Below are positions 7,265-13,972 of a DNA stretch of 13,972 nucleotides, one piece after another. The DNA is taken from the NCBI GenBank assembly GCA_004335835.1, contig RWJK01001219.1, positions 35,845 through 49,816 of the forward strand, written 5' to 3'. Position 1 is the stretch's first letter, and each line of letters starts with the position of its first letter. The stretch comes from Scenedesmus sp. ARA3 (taxonomy: Eukaryota; Chlorophyta; Chlorophyceae; Sphaeropleales; Scenedesmaceae). Position numbers and translations under genes: made by a program. The notes below the pieces were generated by a model that saw nothing but the letters and a program-made list of their open reading frames with translations, made no database searches and had not been told where the DNA came from.

Positions 7265-9603
7265 TCAGGCTTCGCCAGCTGTCACACCCAGCCGTCTCAG
7301 CTCAAGCACCCGCTGCTGTATTTCGGCCTTGACCAGTCTCGCCTGCTCTGCAGCTGCTGCCCCGCCTTGCTGCTGCAGCTCCTGCAGCAGCTGTGTGCGT
7401 GCATTCAGCTCCTCAATGACCTGCGGTGCACACAGCAGCCCGTACGCAACACCAACAATACAATTACACGTTTTTCAAGCAAGAGGTGAACCCAGAGGAG
7501 GGAGCCACTCCCAAACCACCATAGGTGATTCCCAACCAGTGAGTGCAAACCCACAAGCCAAGGCCAGATACGGCCAAAACCTTGAACACAAAAGCACTTG
7601 CTTGGCATGTCTCTCAATCGCTGATGGCCTGATACGCAACACTTACTTGAATGAAAAAGCAGGCTATTGCTCAAGCTATTGATGATGCTGATGAGTTTTT
7701 TTCTGCGTTTTCGTCTGACGGTTTGGACGNNGATGAGTTGTTCTTCGATGTTTCCTCCCCCTATGAGCCTCTCGTTGGCTCCTGACTGGGGTTCCCACTC
7801 CTCGTTGAGTGGAGCATGTAATGTAATGTAATGTAATGTAATGTAATGTAATGAAAAGGCTTGAAGCAGCGCCCGGCAATGAGTTTGATGCAATGTGATC
7901 TTGGCTGCAGGCAGCGTGACATGACCTAAGCGAAAGACAGCAATCGAAAGTTGTCAATGCCACACTCGGATCAGTCAGCTACTGGATCAAACAACCAGCG
8001 TCCAGCACGGCTCGCACCTGATCTACTAGCTGCTCCTTGACAGGTGCTGCCGGCCGCTGCTTGGCCGCTGCCGCTGCTGTTGTGCGCGCCAGGCTGGCGT
8101 GCTGCAGTGCTGCAGCTCCTTCCCTGCCCAGCGCAAACTGCAGCACAACGCATGTGCAGCAGCAGTAACACACATGTTGGCATACACGCACTGCGGTACA
8201 TGGTGATTGAGCATGCCTTGGCGTGGGGCATACAGCTGGCACAATTGCATAAAATCTGCTTCAACATGTAATGGGTACCCATTTTGCATGGAGCTGCACA
8301 TGCTGCCAGCCTCACCACAGCTGCCAGGTGGTCTTTCTCTGCCTCCCTGTCCATGCCTGGCTTGCAGGAAACCCGCCTGCATTGCTGCTGGTGCTGCTGC
8401 TGCTGCTGCTCTGCGTCTTGTGCTGCCTGGATCTGCTGCTGCAGCCGGATGCTTGGCCTGAATGCTGGCAGCTTGCCACGGCTGCTGCGAATGGGGCTAG
8501 GCCTTGGCACCTGCACAAGCTGCGTTGCCTGACTGGCTGGGGGCTGAAAGCTTGCTGTTTGGCTGCTGACTAGGTCCACCCAGCTGCCAGTGCTGCCTGG
8601 GGCAGATGCGGCGCAAGCAGCAGGTGCAGCAGGTACATACTCAGGCTGGGCTCGTGAAGCTGGTCAGCACCATCAGCTTAACGTGCGCAGGTGCTTGTGC
8701 AGCCTGCTGATGGTGAGCTGCTGCAAGACACAGCACGCTGACAAGATTGAATGTAATTGATGTGCTTGGCACACATGGACCAGTGGCTGCTGGTCGTGGC
8801 TGTGCTGGGTGTGATGCGGAGTTGCCGCTTGCTGATGCAGTTGTAGTCAGGAACCATCAGCAATCATGGCATGTGCACCGACCTGGGCCCCCATGCCTAG
8901 CATTTACCGGCGGCGGCAACCACTACTGCGCAAGGGCTGTACACAGCTGCTCACTTGCTTGCCAGCAGCCATCACATGTATTTCTTGCACTTCAGCATAC
9001 CGTCATCACTGTAGTGATTGTCAATCACTATCATGTGTGGCACGACATGTTGCTGATGCCTACTGGTACATTGGGTCTGCCTCTGCAAGGGCATGCTGCG
9101 CAGCTAAGCTGGTACAACCAGCCAGCACCAGTAGTGCCCTTGAGCCCACCTTTCCAGCTGTCCTGCACCTCCTGCTGTATCCTTCTCGACAGCTTCTTAT
9201 CTTTCAGCAGGTCTGCAATGAGCGGAGTTGCACATCAAGTAAAAACAGCTGACTTGCTGGCTCAGGCTGGCTGATGTAACTGCTGATGCCAGCACCTGTG
9301 GCTTCCAATGGCTCTTGCCACGGTGAACTGCTAGGTACCTCGCATAAAGCTAGCAGTTTCCTTGCTCAATTGGCTGGTCACCTGCTGCCTGTTGTCCTTG
9401 TACTGCATGGTGCAGGCACGTGCACTGGTTCTTTTGTTGCTGGGTACCAGCATTGCTTGACCAAAACCAGAACAAACAATGAAACATGTCAGATGACAGC
9501 ATGGCGATGCTGGCACGCATAAAGGGACGAGGCGTGGTTTGCGAAATAACAGCGCGCCAAGGAGCAGAGTGTAAGGGCGTGACTGGGATCGCGACATGCT
9601 CAT
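7265..9603 (-). CDS. Unrecognised helical/coiled-coil protein, five exons
   Basis: Minus-strand exons in transcription order are 9603-9339, 9212-9150, 8659-8316, 8137-8018 and 7420-7265 (stop TGA). Donors are GTACCT, GTGGGC, GTGAGG and GTGCGA; acceptors are TTGCAG, GACCAG (weak), CTGCAG and CCGCAG. Phases are 1, 1, 0, 0 and all close; the total is 948 bp, 315 residues. Joined segments read naturally: SKETASFMR|DLLKDKKLSRRIQQ, EKDHLAAV|FALGREGAAALQ and VKEQLVDQ|VIEELNARTQLL. The N-terminal third is charged and helical, the middle is a Pro/Ser/Gln-rich linker with five consecutive Gln near RLQQQIQAAQDAE, and the C-terminal exon is a strong coiled-coil candidate (LLQELQQQ, then ARLVKAEIQQRVLELRRLG). 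The start is uncertain: ATG at 9603 adds a Ser/Arg then Leu-rich leader that might be a transit peptide or 5' UTR, and ATG at 9453 (MLVPSNKRTS) gives 265 residues. A 20-bp exon near 9096 may also exist. Function unknown; a cytoskeletal or scaffold role is only a guess from the coiled coil. Confidence 0.62.
7651..7785 (+). other. Coding-like acidic ORF fragment inside a minus-strand intron, contains two Ns
   Basis: From ATG at 7651 the + strand reads MKKQAIAQAIDDADEFFSAF, then an Asp/Glu/Phe-rich segment (DELFFDVSSPYEPLVGS) ending at TGA. Bases 7730-7731 are N and fall within one codon, so the frame is open only if two is the true number. Base composition (TTTTTTT, few CAG/CTG triplets) differs from its surroundings, and the (ATGTA)7 array starts 31 bp later. 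It could be the 3' end of a 5'-truncated retroelement, or chance. Confidence 0.3.
7816..7850 (+). repeat. (ATGTA)7 pentanucleotide array, seven overlapping TGTAA motifs
   Basis: Seven perfect ATGTA units followed by ATGAAAA. On the + strand this makes seven TGTAA polyadenylation motifs in a row, antisense to the gene whose intron contains it. It may be a plain microsatellite, or the short tandem tail typical of some non-LTR retroelements. AATGAAAA occurs at both 7650-7657 and 7850-7857, a weak candidate target-site duplication. Confidence 0.9.
9012..9030. repeat. 19-bp perfect palindrome with overlapping second dyad
   Basis: TAGTGATTG-T-CAATCACTA has nine-base arms and one central base. The left arm also pairs with ATCACT at 9005-9010 (ATCACT-GT-AGTGAT), so three ATCACT/AGTGAT half-sites occur in 26 bp. 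It lies in the second intron of the minus-strand gene. Confidence 0.7.
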
Positions 9604-9872
9604 GGTACGTCACGACGATTTGTGTTTTGAACCAGTTTTTTGCTACCATCCTATTGCCTGATTTGAGTTTCGGTCCACACTTTTCATACAGCAGGCGAAC
9701 TTTGCCGGGTCTGGTTCTTTCAGCAGCTCTGCTTGCTCGAGACAATTTCATCCACGTTTTGGCTCTCCCACCTGCATCTGCTGCTGGGCACCATGGTGGA
9801 CCATCATAGCCTGGTTGCTGGCCAGGCCTGAGAGCCTTCGTCTTTGGGTTTATTTGGCAATTGGTGGAAGTG
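9604..9872. promoter_or_regulatory. Probable divergent promoter region
   Basis: The minus-strand gene starts at 9603 (or 9453) and the methyltransferase at 9873, head to head, leaving 269-419 bp for both promoters and 5' UTRs. CAG triplets thin out here. TTTATTT at 9849-9855, 18 bp before the methyltransferase ATG, is too close to be a normal TATA box unless the leader is very short. No confident core element is visible. Confidence 0.4.
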
Positions 9873-12800
9873 ATGGCTGCACCACCCAAGCTGCCACCGA
9901 CGGTCAGATATGCCGAGGCTGAGTACTGGGAGAGCCGCTACCAGCGCGAGCCTGCTGTGTTTGAGTGGTTTTTTGGGCACACAGCGCTACGGAGGATAAT
10001 CAGAGCATATGTGACGAAAAAGAAGCCGGTGCTGCATCTCGGATGCGGCACCTCAAACCTGCAGGAGGGCATGGCCAAGTCTGGCTACACAGTTGTCAAC
10101 GTGAGCCCTGATCGTGCTTGTAGCCGAACCAGCGTGCTACTCATGCTTGCCTTGTGCATCAGCGTGCAGGCCTGAACATTGCTCTGCAGCAACCCAGCAA
10201 CCTGCACACAGCAGCGGCAGACGCAAGTGAATAGCCTGCTGCCACCGGCGTCAAAGATGCAAGGGGTGCCTGTCTCGTGGGCTTCTCTGCACTCTTCGTA
10301 AGCTACATGGCCCATGCGCGCAGAACATCGTCAGCATGCATGCTTCTTTCAGCATGCACTCACTGTCTGACCCTGCAATGCTGCTGACATGCTGCAGACT
10401 GATATATCAACAGTGGTCATCACAAAGATGAAGGAGAGGCACGCAAACTACAGCAACCTCAGCTATGTTGTGTCTGACTGCCGTGACATGCCGGAGTTCT
10501 TGGACTGCCAGTTTGGGCATGTGGTGGACAAGGGTGAGCAGCAGCAGCCGTGGCAGCAAGCAGTGGTGCTTTTCTTTCGGATGATTGTCCAGTCATAGCC
10601 TACTAGTTGTGCTGGAATCAGTAGCAGTTATACAACGACCAACATGTGTGGTACGTGCAACACTACTCAGCATTTGCAGTGTGCACGACAGCAACCAGCA
10701 ATTGCATCATGCACAACAGCAGCTGTGGCAGCCTGTGCAACAAGAACTTCCACCTCAACCTTTGTGGCAACATAGCGAGAATGGCGGAAGGCGCAGGCAG
10801 CATAGGTGACGAGCAGCAGCAAAGTGTCCCCGGTTTGCTGTGAAACGCTGTATTGTAGATGGCCGTCACTTACATGCAGCAGCACGTTTCTCTGACCTTA
10901 CATGTCATTGTTGCTGTTTGCAGGCACCATTGATGCTCTTCTGTGCTGCAAGCAGGGCACTGAAAATGTCATGCGCATGCTGCTGGAAGCGTACAGGTGA
11001 GATCAGCAGGCAGCAGTAGCACCAGCAGCACTGGATATGAGCATACAGTGCCGCTGTCAGCAGAATGTTCAAGCAGCAGCTGATTGCAGCTCACACCAGC
11101 AGTGTTTGACTGTGCTATTTTTGCACTGCTTTGAGATGAGTTGCGTCTTAGCAACACGTGGCTCAACTCTGCAAGGCAGCCGCGGGCGTTTGATATGCAT
11201 TAGCAGCTGCAATTGTGTGGGTGTTTTAACTTACTGGCTGCAATGCTGACGAACCCCACTAGATGTGCATTGCAAGCACTTGAGCATATGCAGCTTCGTT
11301 CAGGACATGGCCAGTCCGATAACTCCACAAGGCTCCACCCGTCCATCAATATTGCGCCGCCTCGTGCCGTTCTGTTTTCCTGCAGGGTGCTGCAGCCGGG
11401 CGGCAGCTTCCTGCTGGTAACGCTGGGTGACCCCACGCGGCGGCTGCCGCTGCTGCTGGACCCGCGGCTGCAGTGGAAGGTGTCGCTGCTGCTGCTGCCC
11501 AAGATCTCTGCAGCGTGCCAGGCATACGTGGACGGCAAGTGAGTGGGCCCGCGCATCTGACGCTGAGCAGAAATATGCACAGACAGCAGCGGCATATTTA
11601 GCGTGAAGTATGGCAAGCGCTGCACGTGCTTGCAGTGCAGCATTTCAAGGTGGTGGTGGAGTATGTTGATGCCAGGTGGTGTATACGGGGAAACGCTGTC
11701 GTTATCGCAGGAGTACAACACACGCAGTCATGTGTTCATGCTGTGTCATCTGCCACATGTGCCTTCCTGCAGGCCTATCAATGACACTGTGAAGCCCATT
11801 GATGCGGATGGCCCGTATGAAGTGCTTGACGCAGAGACCATCGGTGAGCGCACACTGCTGAGCAGCATGCAAGTGCTGCTGCTGCTTCTGCACTGTGGGC
11901 CACAGCTTCAGGGGTTGTTGGAAAATATGGCCGTGTACTGCCAGGGCAGGAGCAGGGTTTGTCTTTTAAGCTGAAGCACACATGCGTGCGCTGTAGAGCA
12001 TCTTTGCATTGAGCGGCCAGCAGGGCCATGATCGTTACGCTGTGCACTGTACCACCCTCCTCCTACCTTGGACAGCCGTTGTATATTGGTTGCTTCCACT
12101 TTCTCAGCTGCCGCTGCTGCTGCCGCTGCTGCTGCCGCTGCTGCTGCTGCTGCTGCTGCTGCTGCCTCCCACTGCTGCAGTGGGCCTACCTGCCGGCGTG
12201 CAGTACTCCAACTTCTTCTTCGCGTACGTGTGCAAGAAGCAGCCGCTGCAGCTGCCGCAAGCGCAGGGCCAGAAGGCGCAGGTGCCCAACGGCTGGGTGG
12301 CCGGCTCCAAGGAGCTGTTCCAGAAGTGAGCTGGGCTTGGTGTTGGCTGTAGATGGGTATATGTATGCACAGCTGGCATGCAAGTCAGCATCATACGTTG
12401 ATGCTGGTCTTATGCTGAGACTCGTCAGGGCGCTGCTCATTCGAAGTCTGTGGTGTGATGCTTGCCAGCATCCGCACATTTGGTTGTGAGGAGTCTCCTT
12501 GTGTATATATGCAACGCGCATCCTCGCCAACTTGTGTTTCAGCTGACTGACAAACGCATAATACAGATGTGTGTGACAACACTGGATTGACATGGTATCA
12601 GAGGCTGTAGAAGGAGCTGGGCCTGCACATCACGAAGCACTAGTCACACAGCACTAGTTATGGAGAGCTGTTGCTGACCAATATGCTTGGCCGCCCTGCT
12701 GCTGCAGGCTGCAGAAGGAGCTGGGCCTGCCGGAGGACTTGCTGGCTAAGGGCCGCCGCAAGCGCGTGATGGTGGTGCCAGCAGGCTCGGCAGCAGCATC

Positions 12801-13972
12801 AGGCATGCACGGCATGCAGCTGCAAGGCAGCGCCGGCGGCAGCAGCAGCAGCGCCACAGGCGGCGGCAGCGGCGCAGCAGCCGGGGCGCCAAAGCAGCAG
12901 CCGGCTGCAGGGGCGGAGGCGCATCAGCTGCTGGACGTGCCTGTGGGCCGCCACGGTGTGCAGGATAGTGACGCCCCACAGCAGCAGCAGCAGCAGCAGC
13001 AGGAGCTGCCGCCGCACCCAGACACGCCAGACCATGAGCAGGAGCACGAGGCGCTGTCGCCGCGCTACCAGCTGCAGGAGCAACAGCAGCAGCAGCAGCA
13101 GCATGCAGCGCAGCAGCCTGGGCTGGCGCGTGGGTCAGGCACCGCTACTTCAAGTATGCCAGGCAGCCCACTGACGCAGCTGCACCTGCAGCGGCAGCAG
13201 CAGCAGGCGGCGGTGGCCAAGTTGGAGGCCATCTTGGCAAGCAATGTGGCAGCGCAGATGCAGCTTCAGCAACAGCAGCAGCAAAGAACGCAAGGGCAGG
13301 TGCAGGTGCAGCCGCAGCAGCAAGCGGCATCCCCAGCAGAGCCGCACCCGCAGCAGATACCTGCTGCATGCGGCGTGGACCTGCAAGATGTGCCTGCGCG
13401 GCCTGCAAGCGCACCGAACCTATCGCAGCTAGCAAATGCAGCAGCAGCAGCGGAAGAGTTTGCAGCGTCTGCTGCTGCAGGCCGACAGGCTTCTGGCGAG
13501 CTTAGTGTGACGTGTGTGCTGCAGCTTCCAGAGCCTGTTGCCACCGAGTCATCGGTGTCTGCTGGCAGCGCTATGCAGAGCATTGCCATGGCAGCTGAGG
13601 CACCTGGTGTTGTCAGCCCCGTGCATCCGTCGCCAGCAGCAGCACCAGCTGGGTGCGAGTTGGCGTTGGGACCGGTGCAGGTGCAGGTGCAGGAGCAGGC
13701 GCAGCAGCAGGCTGCTGCTGTGCCCGCGGCAATTCTGCAGCAGTCAGAGCACCAGGCGGCAGCGCCGGCTGCAGCAGCAGCTGCAGAGGCGCCTGCTGCC
13801 CCTGGGTGGCATGTGCTAGGCAGGCCCTGCCCTGCGGAAGCAGCAGCGCTCGCAGCAGCAGCGCCGGCTGCAGCAGCAGCTGCAGAGGCGCCTGCTGCCC
13901 CTGGGTGGCATGTTCTAGGCAGGCCCAGCCCTGCGGAAGCAGCAGCGCTCGCAGCAGCTGCGGCGGCGGCGG
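9873..13972 (+). CDS. SAM-dependent methyltransferase, METTL13/EF1A-lysine-methyltransferase-like, with long Gln/Ala-rich tail; 3' partial
   Basis: A class I (Rossmann-like) methyltransferase using S-adenosylmethionine, of the group including METTL13 and EEF1AKMT4; the substrate is unproven, with lysine on elongation factor 1A the family precedent. Exons: 9873-10100, 10398-10533, 10924-10996, 11386-11538, 11773-11843, 12181-12325 and 12708 to the window end. Donors are all GTGAG, acceptors all TGCAG, and phases 0,1,2,2,1,2 close throughout. Family marks are YWESRYQREPAVFEWFF (residues about 17-33), motif I VLHLGCGTSNL (about 52-62), the acidic post-I end in VVN|TDIS, the signature DKG|TIDALL, and YR|VLQPGGSFLLVTLGDP. 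The domain ends near residue 268 (QYSNFFFAYVCKK precedes it). Exon 7 starts KLQKELGLPEDLLAKGRRKR and then stays open for over 400 residues of poly-Gln, poly-Ala and Gly/Ser, probably disordered and unusual for the family. Start: ATG at 9873 is the first in frame and suits the family N-terminus. No transit peptide is evident; cytosol is likely. Confidence 0.88.
12108..12166 (+). repeat. CTG/CCG triplet tract in methyltransferase intron 5
   Basis: A nearly pure run of CTG with occasional CCG fills the place of the polypyrimidine tract just before the acceptor at 12179-12180. An upstream TTTCTCAG at 12100-12107 could act as an alternative acceptor; it would add 73 bases and shift the reading frame. 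Confidence 0.85.
12603..12626 (+). repeat. Decoy copy of the start of exon 7 in intron 6
   Basis: This 24-bp segment matches 12707-12730, the start of the last methyltransferase exon, at 23 of 24 positions. The one difference turns the second full codon of exon 7 (CAG) into TAG. It is preceded by TATCAGAG, a possible weak acceptor. It looks like a partial duplication of the exon boundary left in the intron. Confidence 0.8.
13762..13959 (+). repeat. 99-bp in-frame tandem duplication, two copies
   Basis: Copies at 13762-13860 and 13861-13959 differ at about three bases. Each encodes 33 residues: an Ala-rich run, then APAAPGWHVLGRP and PAEAAALAAA. One difference is silent (GTG to GTT, Val) and one changes Cys to Ser. 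The only non-Ala-rich core, GWHVLGRP, is preserved. A third unit would start at 13960 but diverges into GCG repeats at the window edge. Confidence 0.93.

Noticed and set aside
7971..8579. Single 202-codon minus-strand ORF
   Set aside because: Its first part is a real exon, but after the GTGAGG donor at 8315 it reads through the intron (Cys/Met-rich). Splicing to 8137 gives a better protein.
9350..9889. 179-codon minus-strand ORF across the methyltransferase start
   Set aside because: It overlaps the methyltransferase exon 1 start and uses a frame different from the supported minus-strand exon 9603-9339; no family features.
12068..12352. + strand poly-Ala ORF over intron 5 and exon 6
   Set aside because: Out of frame with the methyltransferase exon that reads QYSNFFFAYVCKK; the Ala run is just the intronic CTG tract.
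12746..13589. Minus-strand Leu- and Cys-rich ORFs opposite the last exon
   Set aside because: Antisense of CAG/GCA codons reads CTG/TGC, which gives Leu/Cys runs automatically. The + frame is open for over 420 codons and joined in phase.

Overview
The window looks like nuclear DNA of a green alga, probably class Chlorophyceae (Scenedesmus/Tetradesmus-like or Chlamydomonadales). This is inferred from four things. Genes are split by many introns of roughly 260-700 bp, with GTGAG-type donors and (C)TGCAG acceptors. CAG/GCA/CTG triplets saturate exons and introns and give poly-Gln and poly-Ala tracts. GC is moderately high. TGTAA, the chlorophyte polyadenylation signal, follows two of the predicted stop codons. 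There is no operon-like or prokaryotic organisation. Because genes are spliced, most long single-frame ORFs here are shadows or intron read-through, and several real exons lack an ATG. The models were built by hand from splice sites and reading-phase continuity.

Layout: (1) 1-1927 (+), the 3' part of a gene for a Gly/Ala/Arg-rich protein built on a repeated GG-x-YGPSS-x-GRRLQ motif, starting with three copies of a 144-bp (48-residue) tandem repeat and ending before a TGTAA signal at 2034. (2) About 2040-3866, no gene I can support, only weak exon candidates. (3) 4046-5479 (+), exons of an unrecognised Ala/Gly/Asn-rich protein with a poly-Ala and a poly-Gln tract; both ends are uncertain. (4) 5480-7182, mostly unassigned, with one convincing orphan terminal exon at 6563-6685. 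(5) 7265-9603 (-), a five-exon gene for an unrecognised helical/coiled-coil protein, all junctions in phase, with a doubled TGTAA downstream. One of its introns holds two Ns, a coding-like acidic fragment and a (ATGTA)7 array. (6) 9873-13972 (+), head to head with gene 5, a seven-exon SAM-dependent methyltransferase of the METTL13 / EF1A-lysine-methyltransferase-like family. Its last exon runs off the window as a very long Gln/Ala-rich tail with a 99-bp in-frame tandem duplication.

The methyltransferase is the only gene with a recognisable biochemical function. It and the coiled-coil gene probably share the 270-420 bp interval between their starts as a divergent promoter. Nothing shows the other genes acting together. 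The most notable features are the repeat-protein gene, whose repeat units carry potential in-frame splice donors; the methyltransferase with its large low-complexity tail; a decoy copy of the start of its last exon lying in the preceding intron; and the TGTAA array in an antisense orientation.
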